In this document: piece by piece, positions 1-6,897 of the stretch
Numbering within the stretch: the stretch's first letter is position 1
Layout: the number at the start of each line of letters is the position of its first letter
From: Armatimonadota bacterium
Lineage (GTDB): Bacteria > Armatimonadota > HRBIN16
Assembly: GCA_028275265.1 (NCBI GenBank)
Contig: JAPWUZ010000057.1
Span: 1 to 11,580, forward strand
Length of the DNA stretch: 11,580 nucleotides
Direction: 5' to 3'
Translations under genes and position numbers: made by a program
Notes under the pieces: model-generated
What the model was told of the DNA's origin: nothing
The model's input: only the letters and a program-made list of their open reading frames with translations
The model's database searches: none

Positions 1-1
1 G

Positions 2-379
2 CGCATCGCCATCCGTCTGCTGGACCCGGCGCAGATGCGCGTGGACAGAGTGACTTTCCCCAAGGCACTGCGCGCGATTTTGCGCCACGACCCCGACGTC
101 ATCATGATTGGCGAAATCCGCGACCGCGAGTCGCTACAGATTGGTATCCAAGCTGCGCTCACGGGACATCTGGTTTTCACCACGCTGCACACCAACAATG
201 CAGTCGAGACCATCAGCCGCATGATCGACATGGGTGCGGAGGACTGCCTGATTGCCGCCACGCTGCTGCGGGCGATGGCTCAGCGTCTGGTGCCTATCAT
301 CTTCGGTAAATGGGCACATCGTGTAGCTGGGCTACCGCGATGCGACTCCCCTTGGCGGACAAAGCATGCGTGCCGGTAG
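2..379 (+). pseudogene. PilB/GspE-type secretion ATPase, C-terminal part, truncated
   Basis: The frame is open from the window edge and encodes the middle of a type IV pilus assembly / type II secretion hexameric ATPase, which powers pilin or pseudopilin assembly from the cytoplasmic face of the inner membrane. Visible motifs are the run TFPKALRAILRHDPD, the Walker B region VIMIGEIRD, and the His box GHLVFTTLHTNNA, followed by the AQRLV segment. GEIRD and AALTGHLV fit PilB/GspE better than the retraction ATPase PilT. After AQRLV (about base 292) similarity stops. Family members normally continue with a tetracysteine zinc-binding region and roughly 80-100 further residues, whereas here about 29 unrelated residues lead to a stop. 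No other frame downstream restores the family sequence. I read it as a truncated gene or pseudogene. The Walker A part lies outside the window, so the state of the 5' half is unknown. Confidence 0.75.
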
Positions 380-430
380 CGCGGACTAAACCCTGCGGTT
401 CGCCCAGCTTCCCACTCGGCGTGCTCTCGC
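293..430. repeat. Candidate dispersed repeat or insertion scar after the ATPase fragment
   Basis: This stretch begins where the ATPase similarity ends and runs up to the promoter of the next gene. It has no convincing coding potential on either strand. It carries a small perfect hairpin at 323-335 (GTAGC, loop TGG, GCTAC). The sharp switch from a conserved protein to unrelated sequence suggests an inserted element or a deletion scar. Calling it a repeat is inference, because no second copy lies in this window. Confidence 0.3.
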
Positions 431-438
431 GGTATAAT
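409..438 (+). promoter_or_regulatory. Sigma70-like promoter for the CPBP protease operon
   Basis: A perfect -10 box TATAAT is at 433-438. A weaker -35 candidate TTCCCA (4 of 6 matches) is at 409-414, with an 18-base spacer. Predicted transcription starts near 445, so the leader before the ATG at 453 or 459 would be only about 8-15 bases. Confidence 0.6.
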
Positions 439-458
439 CAGGGCAGAGGTTGATGGGG

Positions 459-1367
459 ATGCCAGCATTCATCGAACTGATTGCCCTTCTTCTGCTGATG
501 GCTTACGCGGCGGTGCAGCTGGGCATACTCGCCGTGTGGGGCGTACACACCTACTACGTACGTCGGGGGATGCCTGGGCTTCTCGCCGAGCGATGGAGTT
601 TTCTAGACCTGTGGATTGGTTTTCACCTCGCGCTGTTTTTGACACTTGCGTCGCTGGCGGCGGTCTCAGTCTGGATGGGGCTTTTGCTGGCGCTTTTCTC
701 TCCCCGGAGTATCCCTGTGTTACAGCGTATGTTCTACACCGCGGACCGAAACGCCCCGTTGTTCTGGGCGGGCTTATTGTTTGTGTTGCTCGTGCAGAAC
801 GCCGCCTTCGTATCGGTAGCGATATGGTACACCGTCGGCAAATACGGGATAGATACGGGCAGGCTCGGTTTGGTATGGAACTGGCAGGCGGTGCGCCAGG
901 GGGTGTTGTGGGGTGGCGTGGCGTTTCTGATTACTCCGCTGGTGGAACTGCTCAGCATGGGTGTGTTGAGGCTGGTGCTGGGAGCCCCTGCGTTTACCCG
1001 CCTGATGGATTGGGAGAAACAGACCGTTGCTCTCGATTCGTGGCTGGAGACACTTCAGCCCGGTATCACCATGCTGGGGTTTATACTGGTGGTAGCAGTG
1101 GCTGCACCCATTGGGGAGGAGATGTTCTTCCGGGGTTTCGTGTTCAACCTGCTGCGTCACCGCACCAGCTTCACCTCGGCGGTATGGCTTTCCGCGGCGC
1201 TGTTCGCGGTGCTTCATGCGTCGGTCAAAAACTTTCTGCCCATTCTGGTGATAGGAGTGTTGCTGGCACGGCTGTACGCGCGGACAGGCTCGCTGTGGAG
1301 CAGCGTGGTCATGCACGGCACGTTCAACTTCCTGTCGGCAATGGCGGCAATCATACTGGGAGGTTAG
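459..1367 (+). CDS. CPBP-family intramembrane metalloprotease (CAAX protease/Abi type)
   Basis: A polytopic membrane protein of about 302 residues with some seven or eight hydrophobic segments. The three signatures of the CPBP (CAAX prenyl protease 2 / Abi) family are present near the C-terminus: EEMFFR (Glu220, Glu221, Arg225), FAVLH (Phe249, His253) and HGTFN (His286, Asn290). In this family these Glu and His residues form the metal site within the membrane. Bacterial members have been linked to peptide processing, bacteriocin self-immunity and surface protein maturation, and the substrate here cannot be told. The start is uncertain: TTG 450, ATG 453 and ATG 459 are in frame. I chose 459 because AGAGG at 445-449 lies 9 bases upstream of it, whereas the other two are too close. 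It is first in an operon, and its stop overlaps the ribosome binding site of the TPR gene. Confidence 0.88.
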   Translation: MPAFIELIALLLLMAYAAVQLGILAVWGVHTYYVRRGMPGLLAERWSFLDLWIGFHLALFLTLASLAAVSVWMGLLLALFSPRSIPVLQRMFYTADRNAPLFWAGLLFVLLVQNAAFVSVAIWYTVGKYGIDTGRLGLVWNWQAVRQGVLWGGVAFLITPLVELLSMGVLRLVLGAPAFTRLMDWEKQTVALDSWLETLQPGITMLGFILVVAVAAPIGEEMFFRGFVFNLLRHRTSFTSAVWLSAALFAVLHASVKNFLPILVIGVLLARLYARTGSLWSSVVMHGTFNFLSAMAAIILGG

Positions 1368-1370
1368 TCC

Positions 1371-2189
1371 ATGCGGTGGATGGGGCGTATCGGCATTGTT
1401 ATCATCATGTTCGCGCTGCTGGCAGGCTGTCAGAGAGCAGGGAGGACGCCGGGCGCTCAGCCTTTTTACTTGCAACAGGCGGAGCAGCACTTGCGCAACG
1501 GCGACGTCGCCGCCGCAAGGCAGGCGGCGGATTCCTACCTGCAGAAATCACCCACCTTCCAGTCCTATCTGCGAGTACTGGCGGTGTGGAGCAGCAACGA
1601 GCAGTACGAGCTCAGCGCGGAATACGCGGAGCGTGCGCTCAAGGACACTCGGCTTCGGCTGAACTCGCTGGAAGAGGCGCAGCTGTGGCAGATACGGGCG
1701 GACTCGCTGGGATACCTCAAGCGCTACGAAGAAGCCATTCCGTGTTACGAAGAGGTATTGAAACGTACTCCGGGTAACCCGCTGACCCTGAACAACTATG
1801 CCTACCTGCTGGCGGAGGCAAACACCCGACTGGACGAAGCAGAGGCGATGGCAAACCGTGCGCTTGCTGCTGAACCGAAAAACCCCGTGTATCTGGATAC
1901 TCTGGGCTGGATATACTATCGGCAGGGGCGGTATCAGCAGGCGGTGCAGCTGCTGGAGCAGGCGGTGCAGGACGCCCCGCAGGAACCCGAGCTGCGCTAT
2001 CATCTGGGCATGGCGTACTGGCGACGGGGACGGCTACCGGAGGCGCGGGTGGAGCTGCGCAAGGCGGCAAACCTGTGGCGCATCCAGAAGGGCAAGCCGT
2101 ACGAAGACGCGCTGAAAGCACTGGAGCAGGTGGAGAAAGGGCTTCAGGCGAACCCTCCGGAAGAGCGGCGCGAGCGCATTGAGTTGTGA
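1371..2189 (+). CDS. TPR-repeat lipoprotein
   Basis: A 272-residue protein with a lipoprotein signal peptide: charged start, hydrophobic stretch, then lipobox LLAGC with Cys20 as the predicted lipidated residue. It is therefore expected to be anchored to a membrane on the outer side of the cytoplasmic membrane. From about residue 102 there are three to four tetratricopeptide repeats (about 102-134, 137-169, 173-205 and 206-238), with clear examples such as NPVYLDTLGWIYYRQGRYQQA. The part at 30-95 also looks helical and TPR-like. TPR arrays hold protein partners; none can be named here. A strong GGGAGGT at 1358-1364 lies 6 bases before the ATG, and only 3 bases separate it from the CPBP stop, so the two genes are surely cotranscribed. 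A joint role in envelope protein handling is possible but unproven. Confidence 0.85.
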   Translation: MRWMGRIGIVIIMFALLAGCQRAGRTPGAQPFYLQQAEQHLRNGDVAAARQAADSYLQKSPTFQSYLRVLAVWSSNEQYELSAEYAERALKDTRLRLNSLEEAQLWQIRADSLGYLKRYEEAIPCYEEVLKRTPGNPLTLNNYAYLLAEANTRLDEAEAMANRALAAEPKNPVYLDTLGWIYYRQGRYQQAVQLLEQAVQDAPQEPELRYHLGMAYWRRGRLPEARVELRKAANLWRIQKGKPYEDALKALEQVEKGLQANPPEERRERIEL

Positions 2190-2199
2190 GGAAACGTCG

Positions 2200-2337
2200 A
2201 TGTCCCAGCGATACCTGGACCGGATGAGACAAGCGCGTCGAGACCTTGAAATGGACTACTACACTCGTGCAGAAGCCGAAAGGGCAGTGGACTATGCTCA
2301 GCGAGTCATCGCCTTCTGTGAAGGTCGCCTGGTTTGA
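2200..2337 (+). pseudogene. HEPN-domain protein with large internal deletion (remnant of HEPN/MNT pair)
   Basis: A 45-codon frame. It begins MSQRYLDRMRQARRDLEM, the typical first helix of small HEPN proteins, and ends YYTRAEAERAVDYAQRVI plus eight residues, the typical last helix. The usual middle of about 70-80 residues is missing, including the helices that carry the RX4-6H RNase motif. Full-length proteins of this family are about 120-140 residues. The frame is preserved across the join, near 2250-2260, so this looks like an in-frame deletion. GAGGA at 2188-2192 lies 7 bases before the ATG, so translation may still occur. Its end overlaps the likely start of the following nucleotidyltransferase, as in intact HEPN/MNT toxin-antitoxin modules, where HEPN is the RNase toxin. 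With the catalytic middle gone it cannot act as a toxin. The identity rests on my recall of family sequence and was not tested by a search. Confidence 0.65.
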
Positions 2338-2695
2338 CTACACGGCGGTGTGGGCAGAGGTAAACCGCTTCACGCAGGAGCTGCTGCAGCAGTTCAGCGA
2401 GGTCGAGGAGGTGCGCGTGTTCGGTTCACTGGTTCGGCGGGAGTGTGTGCCGGGCAGCGATGTGGACCTGTTGGTCGTGCTTCGTGAGAGTTCTCTGCCT
2501 TTCCACCACCGAATCTCTCTTTTCCTGCCGCGCAGGCCGATGCCGGTCGCGGTGGATGTGTTTCCCTACACCCGTCGCGAGTTAGAACAGATGCTTGCCG
2601 AGGACAATCACTTCCTGCGGCGGGCGATGCAGGAGAGCGTACTGCTTGCCCGACGGGAACATCATTACCGCCTTGCCCCATCCCGCACCCCTTGA
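2318..2695 (+). CDS. Minimal nucleotidyltransferase (MNT), antitoxin-type partner of HEPN
   Basis: A protein of about 125 residues of the DNA polymerase beta-like nucleotidyltransferase superfamily. Counting from GTG 2318, the signature is GS (36-37) followed by DVD (Asp48, Asp50), with a likely third metal ligand at Asp80 in VAVDVF. All three carboxylates are present, so the enzyme looks active. In characterised HEPN/MNT modules the MNT protein is the antitoxin and modifies the HEPN toxin by AMP transfer to a tyrosine; that is family knowledge, not shown here. The frame extends upstream to 2246 (and an ATG at 2294), but those residues are an out-of-frame reading of the HEPN coding region. 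GTG 2318 matches the usual family start VKVAWFDY and gives a 20-base overlap with the HEPN frame. No clear ribosome binding site precedes it, so translation may be coupled to HEPN. Confidence 0.8.
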   Translation: MKVAWFDYTAVWAEVNRFTQELLQQFSEVEEVRVFGSLVRRECVPGSDVDLLVVLRESSLPFHHRISLFLPRRPMPVAVDVFPYTRRELEQMLAEDNHFLRRAMQESVLLARREHHYRLAPSRTP

Positions 2696-2721
2696 CACAA
2701 CCTCCTCGAAACCGTTAGCAT
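2692..2721 (+). promoter_or_regulatory. Sigma70-like promoter for polA
   Basis: A perfect -35 box TTGACA at 2692-2697 overlaps the MNT stop codon (2693-2695). A -10 candidate TAGCAT (4 of 6) is at 2716-2721 with an 18-base spacer. The predicted leader to the ATG at 2759 is about 30 bases. Confidence 0.55.
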
Positions 2722-2758
2722 ACTGCTGAACGGAAAACATCCAGAGGGAACCGTGACC

Positions 2759-5485
2759 ATGAGCCAGCAGGTCGGTAATGCACCCAAACTGGTGCTGATT
2801 GACGGACACAGCTTGCTGTACCGCGCCTTCTACGCCACGCGTCCGTTGTCCACCACCGATGGACGTCCCACCAACGCCGTCTATGGCTTCGCGGGGATGC
2901 TGTGGCAGATTCTGGAGGACGAACAGCCCGACGCTATCGTGGTGGCGTTCGATACCGCTGCACCCACCTTCCGCCACGAGGAGTTCACCGACTACAAGGC
3001 GCATCGTCCTGAGACGGCGGAGACGTTCTACGTACAGGTTCCCGCCGCGCGCGAGCTGGTGGAGGCAATGGGAATCCCTGTCATCGCGCTGGAGGGCTAC
3101 GAGGCGGACGACGTGCTGGGCACGCTGGCGCGCCGTGCCCGCGAAAAGGGCTATCAGGTGCTGATTGTCACAGGCGACCAGGACGCCCTGCAGTTGGTGG
3201 ACGAGGGAGCGGCCGTGCTGATGCCACAAAAGGGGATGGGGCAGACCGTGCGCTATGACCGGCAGGCGGTGGTCGAACGGTTCGGGCTGGAGCCGTCGCA
3301 ACTGCCCGATTTCAAGGCTCTCAAAGGCGACCCGTCGGATAACATTCCCGGTGTGCCGGGCATTGGCGATAAGAAGGCGGCAGCCCTGCTGAAGCAGTTC
3401 GGTAGTGTGGAGAACCTGCTGGAACGTCTTCATGAGGTGGAAGACCCCAAACTGCGCGCCTTGCTGGAGCAGTACCGCGAGCAAATCCCGCAGTACAAGC
3501 GGCTGGCAACCATTGTGTGCGATGCCCCTGTGCCCGACACCCCAGCCCGATGGCAGCCCACGCCGGAACAGTTCGCCCGCCTGCAGCAGGTGCTGGAGAG
3601 CCTGGAGTTTCGTTCCTTCCTGCGCCGGCTGCCGGAGCTTCGCGCGAAATGGCTGAAGATGGAGACGCCCACGCTACCTCTGGAGACCCCCGCTGAGGTG
3701 CGCACCGTCGGTGTGAAGTGGGGCATAACGCGCACGGAGGACGATGTGCGCCGACTGGTACAGCGTTGCCTGGAAACGCCAAAAGTGGGCATTCGTGCGC
3801 TGGTGCAGGGCACGCACGTCATGGAACTGCAGCTGAGCGGTGTGGCGGTTGCCCTCTCGCGCGAGGAGGCGGTGTTTGTGCCGGGCGGTACACCGGCTGC
3901 CTCTCTGTTCGATGAGGGGGGCAACAGTCTCGTCGACTTACTCACGCCATTGTGGGAAGGGGAGCAGGTTGCCAAAGCCGGTTACCATATCAAACCCCTG
4001 CAGGCTGTGCTTATCCGTTCAGGCGTGGAGACGAAGCAATTTGTTTTCGATGCGATGCTGGCGGGATACGTGCTGCAATCAGGGCGAAGCAGCTACCCGC
4101 TGCCCGACTTGGTGCAGGACTATCTGGGCGAGAGGCTGCCCGCAGAGGACACCACCGGTGAAAGCGGTCTCGCTGCCTTTACCTGCGCCGAAGCCGCTGC
4201 CTGCCTGAGATTGGAGCAGGTGATGAACCAGCAAGTGGCGGCTATCGGCTGCACGGACGTGCTGCACCGCATCGAGATGCCGCTATCGGAGGTGCTGGCG
4301 CGGATGGAGCTGGCTGGCGTGGCGGTGGATGTGCCCTATCTGCACCAGCTCTCCGAGTTGCTGGACGGCCTGCTGCGCACGAAAGAGAGTGAAATCTACA
4401 CCCTGGCAGGGGGGCCGTTCAACATCTCCTCGCCCAAGCAGCTGGGGCAGATTCTGTTTGAGAAACTGCGGTTACCTGCCGGAAAGAAGACGCGCACGGG
4501 GGCATACTCCACCGACGCCGAGGTGCTGGAACAGCTCGCAGCGGAACACCCGATATGCCGCAGTATTCTGGAGTACCGCGAACTGAGCAAGCTCAAGTCC
4601 ACCTACGCCGATGTACTGCCGCGTCTGGTGCATCCCTCCACCGGGCGCATCCACACCTCCTTTAACCAGACCGTCGCCGCCACAGGACGCCTTTCCAGCA
4701 GTGAACCGAACCTGCAGAACATCCCCATCCGCAGTGAGGTGGGGAGGCAGATCCGCCGCGCTTTTGTGGCGGCGCCGGGCAACAGACTGCTGGCAGCGGA
4801 CTACTCGCAAATCGAACTGCGCTTATTGGCGCACGTCAGCGGCGATGAGAGACTCCTGAAGGCATTTGCGGAGGACCGCGATATCCACGCCGCCACCGCC
4901 ATGCTGTTGTTCGGAGTGCCGGAGGATGGTGTCACGCCCGAGCTGCGCCGCAAGGCAAAAACGGTGAACTTCGCCGTGCTTTACGGTATGAGCGATTACG
5001 GCTTGTCGCAGGAGCTGGGAATGCCTGTGCAGGAAGCACGCGCCTTCATCGAGAACTACTTCCGCCAGTTGCCCGGCGTGCGCCGTTACATCGAGGAGAC
5101 GCTGAACTTCGCACGGCAGCACGGTTACGTCACGACCCTGTACGGCAGGCGGCGCTACGTGCCCGAAATCAACCACGCCAACCGCAACGTGCGTCAGGCA
5201 GCGGAGCGGGCTGCGATTAACTCGCCCTTGCAGGGAACCGCAGCGGACATCATTAAACTGGCGATGATTGAACTCGACCGTCGCCTGCGGCAGGGACGTT
5301 GGAAAGCGAAGATGGTACTGCAGGTACACGATGAACTGGTGCTCGATGCCCCGCCGGAGGAGATACCCGCGCTGGCGAATCTGGTGCGAGAGTGTATGTC
5401 CGGCGTAGCCAGCCTGCGCGTCGCGCTGAAAGTGGACGTAGAAGCAGGTGATAATTGGGCACAGATGGAGAAGTTGGTACAGTAG
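2759..5485 (+). CDS. polA: DNA polymerase I
   Basis: A 908-residue family A polymerase for Okazaki fragment maturation and repair synthesis. The N-terminal 5' nuclease domain (about 1-300) shows DGHSLLYRAFYA (Asp15), YEADD (Asp117, Asp118), TGDQD (Asp140, Asp142) and GDPSDNIPGVPGIG (Asp191, Asp194). A central 3'-5' exonuclease-like fold (about 315-490) lacks the acidic catalytic residues: where active enzymes have DxE there is RAL at 346-348. The polymerase domain (about 500-908) is complete: motif A DYSQIELR (Asp681), the O helix with Arg730, Lys734, Phe738 and Tyr742, and motif C VHDE (His857, Asp858, Glu859). It should therefore polymerise and remove flaps or primers but not proofread. I chose ATG 2759 over GTG 2753 because AGAGGGA at 2743-2749 lies 9 bases upstream of it. 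It heads an operon with the S1 protein and coaE. Confidence 0.97.
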   Translation: MSQQVGNAPKLVLIDGHSLLYRAFYATRPLSTTDGRPTNAVYGFAGMLWQILEDEQPDAIVVAFDTAAPTFRHEEFTDYKAHRPETAETFYVQVPAARELVEAMGIPVIALEGYEADDVLGTLARRAREKGYQVLIVTGDQDALQLVDEGAAVLMPQKGMGQTVRYDRQAVVERFGLEPSQLPDFKALKGDPSDNIPGVPGIGDKKAAALLKQFGSVENLLERLHEVEDPKLRALLEQYREQIPQYKRLATIVCDAPVPDTPARWQPTPEQFARLQQVLESLEFRSFLRRLPELRAKWLKMETPTLPLETPAEVRTVGVKWGITRTEDDVRRLVQRCLETPKVGIRALVQGTHVMELQLSGVAVALSREEAVFVPGGTPAASLFDEGGNSLVDLLTPLWEGEQVAKAGYHIKPLQAVLIRSGVETKQFVFDAMLAGYVLQSGRSSYPLPDLVQDYLGERLPAEDTTGESGLAAFTCAEAAACLRLEQVMNQQVAAIGCTDVLHRIEMPLSEVLARMELAGVAVDVPYLHQLSELLDGLLRTKESEIYTLAGGPFNISSPKQLGQILFEKLRLPAGKKTRTGAYSTDAEVLEQLAAEHPICRSILEYRELSKLKSTYADVLPRLVHPSTGRIHTSFNQTVAATGRLSSSEPNLQNIPIRSEVGRQIRRAFVAAPGNRLLAADYSQIELRLLAHVSGDERLLKAFAEDRDIHAATAMLLFGVPEDGVTPELRRKAKTVNFAVLYGMSDYGLSQELGMPVQEARAFIENYFRQLPGVRRYIEETLNFARQHGYVTTLYGRRRYVPEINHANRNVRQAAERAAINSPLQGTAADIIKLAMIELDRRLRQGRWKAKMVLQVHDELVLDAPPEEIPALANLVRECMSGVASLRVALKVDVEAGDNWAQMEKLVQ

Positions 5486-5499
5486 AAGCAGGAAACAGG

Positions 5500-5559
5500 A
5501 TGCGTGGTGGCAAAACCTATAGCGCGCGTCAGCGCGGTGAATACACAGGGAGTAAGTAG
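5500..5559 (+). other. Possible 19-codon leader ORF upstream of the S1 gene
   Basis: ATG 5500 opens a 19-codon frame ending at TAG 5557-5559, four bases before the preferred S1-protein start at 5564. AGGA at 5490-5493 lies 6 bases before its ATG. The peptide is rich in Arg, Lys and Gly. It could be a coupled leader peptide, or chance. Confidence 0.25.
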
Positions 5560-5563
5560 TATT

Positions 5564-6895
5564 ATGCCGGAAGAACCGATAGAAGACTCTGTATTACCAG
5601 CCGGAGAGGAGCCGCGGGAATCGACGGCTCCAGAGCCATCCTCCGAGGGCGATGAATTTGCTCGCGCCGTGCAGCAGATGAGTGCAGAAGAGCTGGAGCG
5701 CGCCACTCGCACCGTGCGCAGAGGGCAACTGATTCGCGGCACAGTGGTGCATGTGGACGAGAATGGAGTGCTGGTGGACATCGGCACCAAGTCGGAAGGA
5801 ATCATCCCCCTGAATGAGCTCTCCCGCCAGCCCAATCAGCCACCAGAAGAGGTGGTGCAGGTGGGGCAGGAGATCGACGTGGTGGTGCTCAAGCCTGAGA
5901 CCGAAGAGGGGCAAATCATCCTTTCCAAGAAGCGTGCGGACTACGAGGTGGCATGGCAACGCCTCGAGGAGGCGATGCAGGCAAACGAAACGATCGATGG
6001 TACGGTCACCGAACGGGTGAAAGGTGGTTTCATGGTGGACGTGGGCGTGCGCGGTTTTGTGCCTGCGTCGCATGTGGGCGTGAGCCGTGCCCCCTTGCCG
6101 GATAGCGCTCTGGAGAAGTACGTGGGGCAGACCATCCCGCTGAAGGTGCTGGAGGTAGACAAAAAGAACCGCAAGGTGGTGTTGTCCAACCGTCTGGCAG
6201 AAGCGGAGCGTCGGGAGCGAGAGCGTCAGCAGGCGTTCGAAAGCGTTCAGGAAGGACAGGTCCTCGAAGGCACGGTGCGCCGAATCGTGGACTACGGCGC
6301 GTTCGTGGACCTGGGCGGCATCGACGGTTTGCTGCACATCAGCGAGATGTCGTGGAAGCGCATCAAGCACCCATCCGACGTGTTGCGCGAGGGGCAGCGG
6401 GTGCGTGTTCAGGTGCTGCGGGTAGACCCCGCCTCGCGCAAGATATCGCTGGGGCTCAAGCAGCTTATCCCCGACCCCTGGCTGGAGGTGGATCAGCGCT
6501 ATCAGGTCGGGCAGGTGGTTACGGGCAAAGTGGCTCGCCTCGCCCCCTTTGGGGCGATTATAGACCTGCCGGGCGACCTGGAAGCCACCATCCCTCTGGC
6601 AGAACTGTCCACGCGACGGGTGCGCAGCGCAGCAGAGGTGGTACAGGAAGGACAGGAAGTAGAAGCAGTGGTGGTGCAGATTACTCCTGCCGAACATCGT
6701 ATGGTGCTGAGCATACGTCGCCTGCAAAAGGCGCGAGAGGAACAGGAAAAAGAGCAGCTGATGGAGCAGTACAGCAGCAGCTCGCGCGGCTTTACTATTG
6801 GCGAGGTCGTGGGAAGGAACTTCACCTTTGAAACCGAAGAGAGTGAACCCTCGTCAAAAAATGAGGATGAGGAAGAGCAAACACCGGCGGAGTAG
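5564..6895 (+). CDS. S1 RNA-binding domain protein (ribosomal protein S1-like)
   Basis: A protein of about 443 residues with an acidic, disordered N-terminal tail, four S1 (OB-fold) RNA-binding domains at about 54-125, 141-210, 231-303 and 316-387, and an acidic Glu-rich C-terminal tail. Domain 3 is the most canonical (GTVRRIVDYGAFVDLGGIDG then LLHISEMSW). Domain 2 has the GGFMVDVGVRGFVPASHV form typical of bacterial S1. Proteins of this kind bind mRNA and assist translation initiation on the 30S subunit. Four domains instead of the six of E. coli S1 is common in other phyla. The start is uncertain: GTG 5504 would add 20 residues, but ATG 5564 has AGGGAG at 5547-5552 and begins MPEEPIEDS, a typical acidic start. 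It sits 78 bases after polA and 2 bases before coaE, so cotranscription is likely. It could be the main S1 of the cell or a second paralogue. Confidence 0.88.
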   Translation: MPEEPIEDSVLPAGEEPRESTAPEPSSEGDEFARAVQQMSAEELERATRTVRRGQLIRGTVVHVDENGVLVDIGTKSEGIIPLNELSRQPNQPPEEVVQVGQEIDVVVLKPETEEGQIILSKKRADYEVAWQRLEEAMQANETIDGTVTERVKGGFMVDVGVRGFVPASHVGVSRAPLPDSALEKYVGQTIPLKVLEVDKKNRKVVLSNRLAEAERRERERQQAFESVQEGQVLEGTVRRIVDYGAFVDLGGIDGLLHISEMSWKRIKHPSDVLREGQRVRVQVLRVDPASRKISLGLKQLIPDPWLEVDQRYQVGQVVTGKVARLAPFGAIIDLPGDLEATIPLAELSTRRVRSAAEVVQEGQEVEAVVVQITPAEHRMVLSIRRLQKAREEQEKEQLMEQYSSSSRGFTIGEVVGRNFTFETEESEPSSKNEDEEEQTPAE

Positions 6896-6897
6896 CC

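Noticed and set aside
280..468. A 62-codon antisense frame across the stretch after the ATPase fragment
   Set aside because: It has no domain and spans the promoter and the start of the next gene. It is more likely non-coding or repeat-derived.
536..1777. A 413-codon + strand frame overlapping the CPBP and TPR genes
   Set aside because: It lies out of frame over two well-supported genes, and its Gly/Arg/Ala-rich translation has no family character. It is a shadow frame caused by high GC.
5594..6727. A 377-codon antisense frame opposite the S1 gene
   Set aside because: The translation is His/Leu/Gln-rich with no recognisable domain, typical of antisense to GC-rich coding DNA. The S1 frame is clearly the real gene.
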